DNA of 64,000 nucleotides, from positions 53,501 to 117,500 of the forward strand of contig NZ_CP150917.1 of the NCBI RefSeq assembly GCF_039908645.1. Direction: 5' to 3'. The position numbers and the translations under genes were made by a program. Positions 25,682 through 35,057 of the stretch are shown one piece after another. Below the pieces are notes generated by a model. That model was not told the origin of the DNA. It saw only the letters and a program-made list of their open reading frames with translations, and did no database searches. The DNA is from Pseudomonas helvetica. GTDB taxonomy: Bacteria > Pseudomonadota > Gammaproteobacteria > Pseudomonadales > Pseudomonadaceae. Numbering within the stretch: position 1 is the first letter of the stretch; each line of letters begins with the position of its first letter.

Positions 25682-25872
25682 GGGATTTCCGATGTGGGCG
25701 GTGCCGAGATTGGTCGCAAAGAGCAGCGTCGTTTCCGTTTCAGTGACGCCAGTATATAATGCCGCAGATTTTGTGTGCGCTTTGTCCCGGCGTAGGATGA
25801 AGTTCACGAGAGCGATTAACCTTGATTGCGCACTAGAACGCAGCACGCTCTCAACCCTGAAAAGGTCGTTTT

Positions 25873-26163
25873 ATGACGAAATGGCTGCTAGCTGCCGGTG
25901 TCTTGATGCCGCTTTACAGCGCTCAGGCTACACAGGATCCGGAAGCTGTGTACAACCGTGTTTGTGGAGCCTGTCATTCCGGCCAACTCCCAACGGCGCC
26001 TCAAAAGGGCGATCAGGAAGCTTGGGCGCCAAGACTGGCGCAAGGTATGGAGACGCTGGTGCAACACGTGACCCAGGGTTTCAAGGCGATGCCGCCGCGT
26101 GGTTTGTGCATGGACTGCAGTGCCGAGGATTACCGAGCAATCATCCAGTGGATGAACGAGTGA
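25873..26163 (+). CDS. Small cytochrome c (c5-like)
   Basis: 96 residues. A signal peptide (about 1-20) and one heme site CGACH near residue 34, with a distal methionine candidate in KAMPPRGLCMDCS. A second cysteine pair, CMDC, near the C-terminus is typical of cytochrome c5-type proteins. It is a periplasmic electron carrier. It is followed after 46 bp by cytochrome c4, and the two probably feed the terminal oxidases together. Confidence 0.9.
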   Translation: MTKWLLAAGVLMPLYSAQATQDPEAVYNRVCGACHSGQLPTAPQKGDQEAWAPRLAQGMETLVQHVTQGFKAMPPRGLCMDCSAEDYRAIIQWMNE

Positions 26164-26209
26164 TCCCGGTCCATAACTCTTTAACCCTTAGCCGTAGTTG
26201 GATTAGCTG

Positions 26210-26815
26210 ATGAACAAATTGATCGTGAGTCTGCTGTTGACCCTGGGGATCTCCGGCATAGCCCATGCTGCAGGCGATGCGACTGCTGGTCAGGCGAAAG
26301 CCGCAGTATGTGGCGCCTGTCATGGCCCGGACGGCAATAGCATGGCGCCAAACTTTCCAAAGCTGGCGGGTCAGGGTGAGCGTTACCTGAACAAGCAACT
26401 GCACGACATCAAGTCGGGCAAGCGCACCGTTCTGGAGATGACCGGCCTGCTGACCAACCTGAGCGATCAGGACCTGGCTGACCTTGCTGCCTACTTCTCC
26501 AGCCAGAAAGGCAGCGTCGGCGCAGCAGATCCTAAAGTCGTGGCTCACGGTGAAGAGTTGTTCCGTGGTGGCAAACTGGATCAGGGCATGCCGTCTTGCA
26601 CCGGTTGCCACTCGCCTAATGGCGCGGGCAACGCCGCTGCTGCCTTCCCGCATCTGGGCGGCCAGCACGCTCAATACATCGCCAAGCAGCTGACTGATTT
26701 CCGCGAAGGTAACCGTACCAACGACGGCGACACGAAAATCATGCAGAGCATTGCTGCAAAATTGAGCAACAAGGACATCGAAGCGGTGTCCAGCTACATT
26801 CAGGGCCTGCACTAA
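26210..26815 (+). CDS. cc4: Diheme cytochrome c4
   Basis: 201 residues. The signal peptide ends near AHAAG. Two similar cytochrome domains each carry a heme site: CGACH near residue 36 and CTGCH near residue 130, with GNSMAPNFPKLAGQ and NAAAAFPHLGGQ distal segments. In pseudomonads cytochrome c4 is the main donor to cbb3 and other oxidases (established). It is followed by an intrinsic terminator and dsbA. Confidence 0.94.
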   Translation: MNKLIVSLLLTLGISGIAHAAGDATAGQAKAAVCGACHGPDGNSMAPNFPKLAGQGERYLNKQLHDIKSGKRTVLEMTGLLTNLSDQDLADLAAYFSSQKGSVGAADPKVVAHGEELFRGGKLDQGMPSCTGCHSPNGAGNAAAAFPHLGGQHAQYIAKQLTDFREGNRTNDGDTKIMQSIAAKLSNKDIEAVSSYIQGLH

Positions 26816-26892
26816 GGTCGGTTGAGCGGGCGTTGCGCAGGGTGTTGATCTCGCGCAATGTTAACGCTCGATTAATCCTTCGATGCAAACAT

Positions 26893-26921
26893 AAAAAGGG
26901 TGGCTTAGGCTGCCCTTTTTT
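26893..26921 (+). terminator. Terminator after cytochrome c4
   Basis: AAAAAGGG and CCCTTTTTT flank a GC-rich upper stem with G-T pairs and the loop TTAG. The T run ends at 26921. Confidence 0.8.
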
Positions 26922-27015
26922 GTGGCTGCTGCCGTTACACTAGAGCACTAATGCCCGCCATGATCTGCCAGAAAACAGGTCGCGCGAGGCGACCCAATTT
27001 GTTCAGGAGTAAAGC

Positions 27016-27645
27016 ATGCGTAATCTGATTCTCAGCGCCGCACTCGTCACTGCCAGCCTGTTTGGTATGACCGCCCAAGCTGCCGAACCGCTTGAAGCCG
27101 GTAAACAATATGTCGAATTGGGCAGCGCCGTTCCGGTGGCTGTGCCTGGCAAGATCGAAGTCGTGGAGCTGTTCTGGTATGGCTGCCCGCACTGCTACGC
27201 ATTCGAGCCGACCATCAATCCCTGGGTTGAAAAACTGCCTGCAGACGTGAACTTCGTGCGTATTCCGGCCATGTTCGGTGGTATCTGGAACGTTCACGGC
27301 CAGCTGTACATCACCCTGGAAGCGATGGGCGTGGAGCATAAGGTCCATAAAGCCGTCTTCGAAGCGATCCACGGTGGCAAGAAGCTCGCTACCCCGGAAG
27401 AAATGGCTGAGTTCCTGGCCGGCGAAGGTGTCGACAAAGAGAAGTTCCTGAGCACCTACAACTCGTTCGCCGTCAAAGGCAAAGTTGAAGATGCCAAGAA
27501 AAAGGCTCAGGCCTATCAGATCTCTGGCGTACCAACCATGGTCGTGAACGGCAAATACCGCTTCGATCTGGGCACTGCCGGTGGTCCTGAAGGCACCTTG
27601 AGCGTGGCCGATCAGCTAATCGCCAAGGAGCGCGCCGCTAAGTAA
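27016..27645 (+). CDS. dsbA: Thiol:disulfide interchange protein DsbA
   Basis: 209 residues. The signal peptide ends near AQAAE. The thioredoxin-fold active site is CPHC in WYGCPHCYAFEP (about residue 56), and the cis-proline loop is GVPTMVVNG. It puts disulfides into exported proteins and is reoxidised by DsbB. The start follows CAGGAGT. The next gene starts 12 bp downstream and may be co-transcribed. Confidence 0.95.
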   Translation: MRNLILSAALVTASLFGMTAQAAEPLEAGKQYVELGSAVPVAVPGKIEVVELFWYGCPHCYAFEPTINPWVEKLPADVNFVRIPAMFGGIWNVHGQLYITLEAMGVEHKVHKAVFEAIHGGKKLATPEEMAEFLAGEGVDKEKFLSTYNSFAVKGKVEDAKKKAQAYQISGVPTMVVNGKYRFDLGTAGGPEGTLSVADQLIAKERAAK

Positions 27646-27657
27646 GCGGCGCCCGCC

Positions 27658-28536
27658 ATGCGCCGCTGGGGTACTGAACGTCTCGTTGGTCTGCATGATC
27701 CGCAGGTCAACGAGCATCATCTGGAGTCCTCGGGCTTGCCTGCAGACAGCCGTCTGCGTTTGCTCAGTTTCAACATCCAGGTCGGTATCAGTACCGAGCG
27801 TTATCGGCATTACCTGACCCGTAGCTGGCAGCATTTGCTGCCGCACACCGGGCGAGCGGATAACCTGCAGAAAATCGGCAATCTGCTGGGCGACTACGAT
27901 CTGGTCGCTTTGCAGGAAGCCGATGGCGGCAGCCTGCGGTCAGGCTACGTCAATCAAGTCGAACACCTGGCCCAGCTCGGTGCCTTCCCCTACTGGTATC
28001 AACAACTCAATCGCAACCTGGGCCGCCTCGCCCAGCACAGCAATGGCGTGCTCAGTCGATTGCGCCCATGGGCGATTGAAGATCATCCGCTGCCGGGGCC
28101 AAAGGGCCGTGGTGCGATTCTTGTGCGGTTTGGCGAAGGACCGGATGCGCTGGTGGTCGTGATGATGCACCTCGCGCTGGGGGCGCGCGTGCGGACGATG
28201 CAGTTGGCCTACATTCGCGAGCTGATCGGTGACTACAAGCATCAGGTGCTGATGGGCGACATGAACACCCACGCCAGTGACCTGCTGCAAACCTCTCCAC
28301 TGCGAGACCTGGGCCTGCTTGCGCCGCAAGTCGAAGCGACTTTCCCCAGCTGGCGCCCGCAACGCTGTCTTGACCATATTCTGCTCAGCCCTACGCTGGT
28401 CCTTGAACGGGTCGAAGTGCTGGCGCAACCGATTTCTGATCACCTGCCCGTCGCGGTAGAGATTCGTCTGCCGGGTTCGCTCACGGTCGATGCATTGCCC
28501 GCGCTGAGTCCTGCCCTTCGCGGAACCCCTGAATGA
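27658..28536 (+). CDS. Endonuclease/exonuclease/phosphatase (EEP) family protein
   Basis: 292 residues without a signal peptide. EEP-fold landmarks: FNIQVG (Asn), LQEAD (metal Glu), a GDMNTHASD loop (Asp and Asn), and the terminal SDHLPV (Asp-His pair). Members hydrolyse phosphodiesters in DNA, RNA or lipids; the substrate is unknown here. The stop overlaps the start of the GGDEF gene by four bases (ATGA), so they are translated together. Confidence 0.9.
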   Translation: MRRWGTERLVGLHDPQVNEHHLESSGLPADSRLRLLSFNIQVGISTERYRHYLTRSWQHLLPHTGRADNLQKIGNLLGDYDLVALQEADGGSLRSGYVNQVEHLAQLGAFPYWYQQLNRNLGRLAQHSNGVLSRLRPWAIEDHPLPGPKGRGAILVRFGEGPDALVVVMMHLALGARVRTMQLAYIRELIGDYKHQVLMGDMNTHASDLLQTSPLRDLGLLAPQVEATFPSWRPQRCLDHILLSPTLVLERVEVLAQPISDHLPVAVEIRLPGSLTVDALPALSPALRGTPE

Positions 28537-30680
28537 GCGACGAAGCACAGCGCTGGAAAGAGAAATACCTCAAAAGTATCGAACAACAGGAAAAGCTCGA
28601 GCGTCGTTGGGATGCCCGCCTCGACTTGCTGCGTCGCGGACTGGTTCGCAGCACGCTGGCGGCCGAGGGCACCGACCGTGCGGTTGACCAGTGCATGAAG
28701 GAAATGCGCGAAGTCATCCGCACCAACGATATGGATGCTGGATTGGCGGCATTGCTGCCACGCCTGGAGAAAGCGGTACTCGACTCCGAGCAGCGGCGCG
28801 AGACCCGGGTCAATCAAGTCAGCGCTGCGTTGACCGCCCTGGTCAGTCAGCTTCAGGCGTTGCCGTTGCCGCGCGAGATCAGCCGCCCGCTCAAGACCTT
28901 TGCCAAGCAGCTCGACGGACGGGTTGGCCAGGCACGTGAAATCCCCCTGTTGCTCGGTGAGCTCAGTGGTCTGCAAGGTCAGGCGCTGAATCTGCTGGAT
29001 AACCCTGCCGAGCCAAGCCGCCCAGGTTTGCTGCAGCGTTTGTTTGGCGGTAGAGAGGCGGATGCTCAGGCTTCAGAAGCCGGTGCGCTACAACACGAAG
29101 CGCCTGCTCCGAGCCCTGTTGAGCAAGTGTCGGCACCTGTAACAGAGGCGACAGCCGAGCCGGTGCATGAATCACCAGTGCCGTTGCCGATCCAGGTTAT
29201 TACCCCCGCTGTACACGAAATCCCGGCACCCACCGCGCAGGTGCCGCACGCTGTGATTGCAGAGTCGGAGCCGTTGGCACCTCAGTCGCTGGAAGAAGCA
29301 AAGCCAGCACCTGACGTGGTGGCTTTTGTTCCTCCAGTGCTGGCCGTGGAAGCTGCGCGTGGCAAAGCGCAGGTAGCGGAACAGAATCTGCCGGATGTGG
29401 ATACGCCGGAAGAACCGCAGATATCCCCGACACCCGACCCGGTGACGGTTGCTGATTCAATGGCGATCAATCCCGACGAGCTGACATCCGAGGTCCCTCG
29501 GACGGCGGATGAAGCTTCGCCGTTAATTGATAGCCTTCCTCCCCTGCCGGCGATGGCAGAAGCCTTGGCTACTCTGGACCCGGAGCATCCTGAGCAGGAT
29601 GTTCTTTACGCACTGCCCGACTCGCCGGAGCCGTCCTACAGCTCGGTGGCCAAACACATCGAGAGCACGCTGCTGGGGCTGCTGGACGATTTGTCGCTGC
29701 CCGAGCGTCACCGTCCGCAGGCCGAGGCGATGCGCGATCGGCTGCAAAATGGCTTGAATTGGTACGAGCTGCTGCCGATCCTCGATGATCTGGCGGTTTT
29801 GATGCTGGCGATCACTGACAGCGGTCAGCATGAGTTCGAGGTTTACCTCAAGCAACTCAATGAGCGATTGGAGTCCTTCCAAAGCAACCTGCAAGCCGCC
29901 AGTGAGGGTCATGCCGACAACCGCTCTGCTGCGCGGGAGATGGACACGCAGATCCGTGAGCAGGTCGATGGCTTGCAGAGCAGCATGCAGGACGCCGCCG
30001 ATCTGGAGGGCCTCAAGCATGTGCTGGAGAACCATCTGGAAGGGTTGCTCGGCACCATGGATCAGCACCAGAAACAGCGCGACGAGCGTGAGCAGGAGGT
30101 TGCGGCACGTCTACAAGGCTTGGCCGAGCGAGTTGCGAGCATGGAGCAGGAGGCTCAGGGTTACCGCGAGCACCTGGAAGAGCAACGTCAGAAAGCCCTG
30201 GTCGATCCGCTGACCGGTTTACCGAACCGGGCGGCCTGGAGCGAGCGTCTGGAGCACGAGATTGCCCAGTGGCAGCAACACGGAAACTCGCTGTTGCTGG
30301 CGATGCTCGATCTCGACCACTTCAAGCGCATCAACGATAACTACGGTCACCTGGCCGGCGACAAAGTGCTGAAGATCATTGCCAACGTGCTGCGCAAGCG
30401 CCTGCGCGGTACGGACTTCATTGCCCGTTTCGGTGGTGAGGAGTTTGTCTTGCTGGTGCCCAATACCCCTTTGGCTGTCGGCGCCAAGTTGGCAGAAACC
30501 CTGCGCGCGGCTATCGAAGCCTGCCCGTTTCATTTCAAAGGTGAGCGCGTGACGATCACGGTTTCCATGGGAATGACGGCGTTCAAAGCGGGAGAACACA
30601 GCGATCTTGTGCTGAAAAGAGCCGATCAGGCGCTTTACCGGGCAAAAAATGCCGGCCGAAACCGAGTGGAGCTGGGCTGA
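28533..30680 (+). CDS. dgcH: Diguanylate cyclase (GGDEF), DgcH-like
   Basis: 715 residues without membrane segments. An N-terminal helical domain (about 1-160), a long Pro/Ala/Glu-rich linker (about 165-340) and a second helical, coiled-coil part (about 370-545) precede the GGDEF domain (about 550-715). The active site is GGEEF in RFGGEEFVLL. The inhibitory I-site RxxD is kept as RGTD just upstream, so the enzyme should make c-di-GMP and be product-inhibited. It matches the position of DgcH in P. aeruginosa. The linker is the most variable-looking part. Confidence 0.9.
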   Translation: MSDEAQRWKEKYLKSIEQQEKLERRWDARLDLLRRGLVRSTLAAEGTDRAVDQCMKEMREVIRTNDMDAGLAALLPRLEKAVLDSEQRRETRVNQVSAALTALVSQLQALPLPREISRPLKTFAKQLDGRVGQAREIPLLLGELSGLQGQALNLLDNPAEPSRPGLLQRLFGGREADAQASEAGALQHEAPAPSPVEQVSAPVTEATAEPVHESPVPLPIQVITPAVHEIPAPTAQVPHAVIAESEPLAPQSLEEAKPAPDVVAFVPPVLAVEAARGKAQVAEQNLPDVDTPEEPQISPTPDPVTVADSMAINPDELTSEVPRTADEASPLIDSLPPLPAMAEALATLDPEHPEQDVLYALPDSPEPSYSSVAKHIESTLLGLLDDLSLPERHRPQAEAMRDRLQNGLNWYELLPILDDLAVLMLAITDSGQHEFEVYLKQLNERLESFQSNLQAASEGHADNRSAAREMDTQIREQVDGLQSSMQDAADLEGLKHVLENHLEGLLGTMDQHQKQRDEREQEVAARLQGLAERVASMEQEAQGYREHLEEQRQKALVDPLTGLPNRAAWSERLEHEIAQWQQHGNSLLLAMLDLDHFKRINDNYGHLAGDKVLKIIANVLRKRLRGTDFIARFGGEEFVLLVPNTPLAVGAKLAETLRAAIEACPFHFKGERVTITVSMGMTAFKAGEHSDLVLKRADQALYRAKNAGRNRVELG

Positions 30681-30779
30681 CGATAAGTGATCCATCGGGT
30701 TAAATGCCAGGCTTTGCCGGTCCAGAAGAAGGCGGTACGTTACACTGTTGCATTACTATCTCAGCGTATTGTCCAGATC

Positions 30780-31559
30780 ATGAAATCGATTCCTCTGCTT
30801 TTGGTACTTCTGGTCCTGGCGGGTTGCGCCAGCGGTCCGCGAATCGACACCCGCCATCCGTCGGTGAACTTCGACAATCGTGTGCAGTTTATCGTGGTGC
30901 ATTACACCACCGCCTCGCAGGAGCGTTCGTTGGCGCTGTTGACCCATGGCGAGGTCAGCAGCCATTACCTGGTGGGCGATGACAAGAGCGCCACTATTTT
31001 CAAGTTGGTGGATGAGAGCCGTCGGGCCTGGCATGCCGGGGAAAGCGAGTGGCAGGGCCGGACCTGGCTGAACTCAAGCTCGATTGGCATCGAAATCGTC
31101 AATCCGGGATTTCACGATACGCCTGCCGGGCGCGTCTGGTATCCCTACAGCGAGGCGCAGGTTCAGTCATTGATTTTCCTGATCAAGGACATCAGCAAGC
31201 GCAACAACATCAGCCCGCGAAACATCATTGGCCACAGTGACATCGCGCCGCTACGCAAGCTTGATCCGGGTCCGTTGTTCCCGTGGAAGCGTCTGGCCGA
31301 CGAAGGGCTGGTGGTCTGGCCCGATGCCCAGGCCGTAGCGCGTCAGCAGGCGTTATTCGAAGCACAACTTCCGAGCATCACCTGGTTTCAGGAAGAGCTC
31401 GCGCGTCTGGGCTATACAACGCCGCAGACCGGTGAACTGGATGTGGCCACCCGGCATGTGCTGGCAGCTTTCCAGATGCACTATCGACCTTCACGGTTTG
31501 ACGGTACGCCAGACGCGCAAAGCGCCGCGATTCTGCAGGTGCTCAACCAGACAAAATAA
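30780..31559 (+). CDS. ampDh2: AmpDh2-like N-acetylmuramoyl-L-alanine amidase, lipoprotein
   Basis: 259 residues from the ATG at 30780, which gives a lipoprotein signal with lipobox VLAGC; the frame upstream is not protein-like. The amidase_2 domain has zinc ligands in IVVHYTT and IIGHSDIAP and the SSIGIEIVN segment. A short peptidoglycan-binding helical domain follows (about 195-255). It cleaves the bond between muramic acid and the stem peptide in the periplasm. It lies between a c-di-GMP cyclase gene and a phosphodiesterase gene. Confidence 0.92.
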   Translation: MKSIPLLLVLLVLAGCASGPRIDTRHPSVNFDNRVQFIVVHYTTASQERSLALLTHGEVSSHYLVGDDKSATIFKLVDESRRAWHAGESEWQGRTWLNSSSIGIEIVNPGFHDTPAGRVWYPYSEAQVQSLIFLIKDISKRNNISPRNIIGHSDIAPLRKLDPGPLFPWKRLADEGLVVWPDAQAVARQQALFEAQLPSITWFQEELARLGYTTPQTGELDVATRHVLAAFQMHYRPSRFDGTPDAQSAAILQVLNQTK

Positions 31560-31632
31560 TGACGCCCGCCCGACGGTCAGGGCTATTTTCTGATCAGTAG
31601 CTATAACTCATTGGTAATCCTTCGGATATTCA

Positions 31633-33249
31633 ATGATGGCAGTCGCTGGCGAAACCCTGCGCAGTTGGTTCTATCGCCCTTGGTCTTTGGCGATACTAGC
31701 GGCTGCGCTGAGTGCGGCCTTGCTGTTGGCTGGCAGCCTCGGGGTGGCGCAGCGGCAGGTCCAGCAACGTGAAAGCGAACAGATGAATGCTCAGGGCGAA
31801 CGCTTTCTGGAGCGTCTGGAGCAACTGTTCGGTCAACTGCGCGAAGGCCTGGATGACCTGGAAGCGCAGCCGTTGCGTAACTGTGATGCAGACATGATCG
31901 CGACCTTGCAGCAGGTCAGTTTCAATTACCGCTTCGTCTATGAAGCGGCCTATATCGATAGCACGCAATTTTGTTCGAGCCGACCGCGGCAGGATGGGCT
32001 TTCGGCAATCCGACCGCCGGACATCAAAGGGCCGACCTACAGTTATTGGCTCAACACCTCGACCGAGCCCGATGAAGACCGTGCAGCGCTGATGTTGGGA
32101 CGCGGTAATTTTCGCGTCGCTACCTCCCGAGGGCATTTGACCGACATGGTTGATCTCACGCCCGGCAGCAGCCTGTTGGTAGTGGTCGATCATGGCGCTC
32201 GGGCGATCCCGGTACTCGGCACACCACAAGCCTGGCCACTCAGCGACCCTTGGTCGTCCTTCAGCAGTGAACCGTTGCAGGTCACGAAAACCCGGCTGAT
32301 CTATCGCATGCCGACCAACAATCCCGAGTACCAGTTGGTGTTGATCAGCCCTCGAACCGCATCGCACCTGCCCACGCTGTGGTGGTGGCTGGTGCCGGCA
32401 AGCCTGGTGCTGGGCTTGAGCATTGGCGGTTTGGTGTTTTTGATGGCCCGCCAGCGGCAATCGTTGGGCGGTGAGTTGCAGGGAGCCCTCAAGCGGGGGG
32501 AGTTACAGGTCCTGTATCAGCCGATCTTCGATCTCAAGAGCCGTCACTGTGTCGGTGCCGAAGCCTTATTGCGCTGGCGCCGGCCGGACGGCACGCTCAC
32601 CAGCCCGGACCTGTTTATTCCCATGGCGGAAGACTCCGGGCAGATCCGTCAGATCACTGACTTCGTGTTGCAGCGATTGCTTGAACAGCTCGGTAAGTTA
32701 CTGCGCGCCAACCCGCAGTTGTATATTTCGGTCAACCTGGCGGCCTGCGACGTCATGGTGCCGCGGGTTGGCCAGGTCATGGCAGGCTTGCTGGCCACGC
32801 ACCGGGTCGCTGCGCGGCAGATCGCATTTGAGGTGACCGAGCGCGGGTTGATCGATGTGGTGGTCGCACGGGAGAACCTGCAAGCGTTGCGCGATGCCGG
32901 GCATCAAGTGTTGATCGACGACTTTGGCACCGGTTATTGCAGCCTGGCTTACCTGCAAACCCTGCCAGTGGACTACCTTAAAATCGATAAGGCTTTCATT
33001 GATGCGCTGGGCCACGACGCCGCCAGCAGCGGCGTGGCGCCGCACATCATTCGCATGGCGCATGCCTTGCAGCTCAAGGTGATTGCCGAAGGTATCGAAC
33101 ATGAAGCCCAGGCCACGTTGCTGAGCAGTGAGGGAGTGAATTACGGCCAAGGCTGGTTGTTCGCCCATGCCTTGACCGCGACGCAGTTCATTGAACTGAT
33201 CACCCGAGGCCGTCGGTTGGCGTCACGGCGGTTGGATGACGAGGCGTGA
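31633..33249 (+). CDS. CSS-motif EAL phosphodiesterase
   Basis: 538 residues. Two membrane helices (about 17-38 and 252-275) enclose a periplasmic CSS domain with its cysteines in RNCDAD and FCSSR. The cytoplasmic EAL domain (about 285-525) keeps the catalytic set: EAL in GAEALLRW, FEVTERG, DDFGTGYCSL, KIDKAFI, AEGIEHEAQ and QGWLFAHAL. It should degrade c-di-GMP. In this family periplasmic disulfide status, through DsbA and DsbB, sets activity (established for relatives). dsbA itself lies 4 kb upstream. Confidence 0.92.
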   Translation: MMAVAGETLRSWFYRPWSLAILAAALSAALLLAGSLGVAQRQVQQRESEQMNAQGERFLERLEQLFGQLREGLDDLEAQPLRNCDADMIATLQQVSFNYRFVYEAAYIDSTQFCSSRPRQDGLSAIRPPDIKGPTYSYWLNTSTEPDEDRAALMLGRGNFRVATSRGHLTDMVDLTPGSSLLVVVDHGARAIPVLGTPQAWPLSDPWSSFSSEPLQVTKTRLIYRMPTNNPEYQLVLISPRTASHLPTLWWWLVPASLVLGLSIGGLVFLMARQRQSLGGELQGALKRGELQVLYQPIFDLKSRHCVGAEALLRWRRPDGTLTSPDLFIPMAEDSGQIRQITDFVLQRLLEQLGKLLRANPQLYISVNLAACDVMVPRVGQVMAGLLATHRVAARQIAFEVTERGLIDVVVARENLQALRDAGHQVLIDDFGTGYCSLAYLQTLPVDYLKIDKAFIDALGHDAASSGVAPHIIRMAHALQLKVIAEGIEHEAQATLLSSEGVNYGQGWLFAHALTATQFIELITRGRRLASRRLDDEA

Positions 33250-33256
33250 TCGCTCG

Positions 33257-35047
33257 TTAGAGTGGCAGTGCCATATAGAACTGAGTGCCCTGCCCCGGCC
33301 GGGAATATACGCCCATGCGACCACCGTGCAGCTGCACGATCTCCTTGCACAGTGCCAGACCGAGCCCGGCGCCGCCCTTCTTGCGCCCGACTTGAACGAA
33401 GGGTTCGAAAATCCGCCCCTGCTGGCCGTAAGCGATGCCTTCGCCATTGTCCTCGACGCTGACGATCACCCTTTCGCCGTGCCGGCGAGCCTGCAAGCGT
33501 ATCTGCCCATGGTGGCTGGTATGGCGCAGCGCGTTGTCGATCAGGTTGTCCAGCACCCGGTCGAGTTGCGCCTGATCGGCCTGCAGGCGCGGGAGTGGTG
33601 TGTGCACTTCCACCAGCAACTCGATGCTTTGCTCATTAGCCCGCTCGGCGAAACGCTCCTGTGCCTGCTCCAGCAGGTCATCGATGTTGCACGGCGCCAG
33701 GGTGAGTTTTTGTAGACCATTCTGATAACGCGAGAAGTTCAGCAGGTCGTTGATCAACTGCATCAAACGCTGCATTTCCTCATTCACCGTGTTCAACAGG
33801 TCGGCTTCGCGAGAGTCCTCGGTAAAGTGCGCGCGCTCGCGGAACAGGCCGAAGGCCATGTGCATGCCGGTGACCGGCGTACGCAGCTCATGGGAGGCAC
33901 GCAGTACGAACTCGCTGCGCACCCGTTCAAAGGCCCGTTGCTCGGTGACATCGTGCAGCACCATGACGGCGCCGAGGATATGCCCCTGGGGATGAATGAC
34001 CGGCGTCAGGCTGTAGGTCAACAGACGCGACTCGCCATCGACTTCGATGCTCAGGTCTTCAGGCGCACGCTCCAGCGTTCCGCCGCGCAGTACCGTTTGT
34101 AGTTGTTCATCGAGCTCTGGCCGCTGGAGTGCGGTGCCCAGGCCTTGGCCGAGGCGGCCTTCGTCCCAGCCCAATTGACGCTGTGCAACCGGATTAAGGT
34201 GCTCCAGTTGGCCCTGACGATCAATCATCAGCAAACCGTCATCGATGCTGTCGAGCACGGCTTGCAAGCGTTGCTGACCGGCGAGCAGTTCATCGACATT
34301 GGTTGCCTGATGCTCGCGCAAGGCTTCGGCCATGATCCCGAAGCGCCGGGTGAGCTGGGTCAGTTCCACCGCCGGGGAAATTGGCAGGGTGACATCGAAG
34401 TTACCCTGGCCGATGTTATCCGCGGCCTTGGCGAGTGCCTCGATCGGCTCACCGAAGCGCCGGGCGATGCCGTGAGCGGTGATGAAGCCGATGGCCAGTA
34501 CTGCCAACCCGACCAATCCGAGCAAACCGGCAATCAGCAGTGCATGTTCGCGGGCATTGCGCTGGGTCTCGTCGATGTTGTCCAGGGCCTGTTTGTGTTC
34601 GGCAATAAGGCCGTTGCGCAGCACGTTGAACTTTTCGGTGAGGTCCCGATTGCCGGCGAGCTTGCCGGATGGTTCCTGCGTGAGGCTGAAGGCCTTGAGA
34701 AAGGACAGGTAGTCCGTTCGGGCCTGCTCGAAGCCGTGATGCTCGCCATTGAAACTGTTTTCATGCTCGATGCCTTGATCCAGCAGCTCGAAGTAGCGCC
34801 GTTCAGAGGATTCCAGTGCCTCAAGGTCGGGCTTTATGCTGAGCATGTTGATCAACTGATCGTCCAGGGTCTGGCGCAGCTTGAGTTCCAGGTCGAGGGT
34901 GATGAAGTTGTCGCGGATCAATGCTTCCTGATTACCGGCTATCTGCATCACGCTGACCAGCCCGAGTACCAGGCCGAGCAACGCCACGGTGATCAGTGCC
35001 GAGATACTCAGAAACAGCCGTGTGCGCAACTTCATCGCCAGCTTCAT
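33257..35047 (-). CDS. kinB: Sensor histidine kinase KinB
   Basis: 596 residues from the ATG at 35047 (ATG 35038 is also possible). Two membrane helices (about 10-33 and 168-192) enclose a helical periplasmic sensor. Then come HAMP (about 193-245), PAS (about 255-365), the dimerisation helix with phosphoacceptor H386 (RASHELRTP), and the ATPase with DNLIDNALRH, VEDNGEGI and GGAGLGLALC. Length and context match KinB of P. aeruginosa, which controls alginate and virulence through AlgB and proteolysis of MucA. It starts ten bases after algB. Confidence 0.94.
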   Translation of the reverse strand: MKLAMKLRTRLFLSISALITVALLGLVLGLVSVMQIAGNQEALIRDNFITLDLELKLRQTLDDQLINMLSIKPDLEALESSERRYFELLDQGIEHENSFNGEHHGFEQARTDYLSFLKAFSLTQEPSGKLAGNRDLTEKFNVLRNGLIAEHKQALDNIDETQRNAREHALLIAGLLGLVGLAVLAIGFITAHGIARRFGEPIEALAKAADNIGQGNFDVTLPISPAVELTQLTRRFGIMAEALREHQATNVDELLAGQQRLQAVLDSIDDGLLMIDRQGQLEHLNPVAQRQLGWDEGRLGQGLGTALQRPELDEQLQTVLRGGTLERAPEDLSIEVDGESRLLTYSLTPVIHPQGHILGAVMVLHDVTEQRAFERVRSEFVLRASHELRTPVTGMHMAFGLFRERAHFTEDSREADLLNTVNEEMQRLMQLINDLLNFSRYQNGLQKLTLAPCNIDDLLEQAQERFAERANEQSIELLVEVHTPLPRLQADQAQLDRVLDNLIDNALRHTSHHGQIRLQARRHGERVIVSVEDNGEGIAYGQQGRIFEPFVQVGRKKGGAGLGLALCKEIVQLHGGRMGVYSRPGQGTQFYMALPL

Positions 35048-35057
35048 AAGGTGTTGC

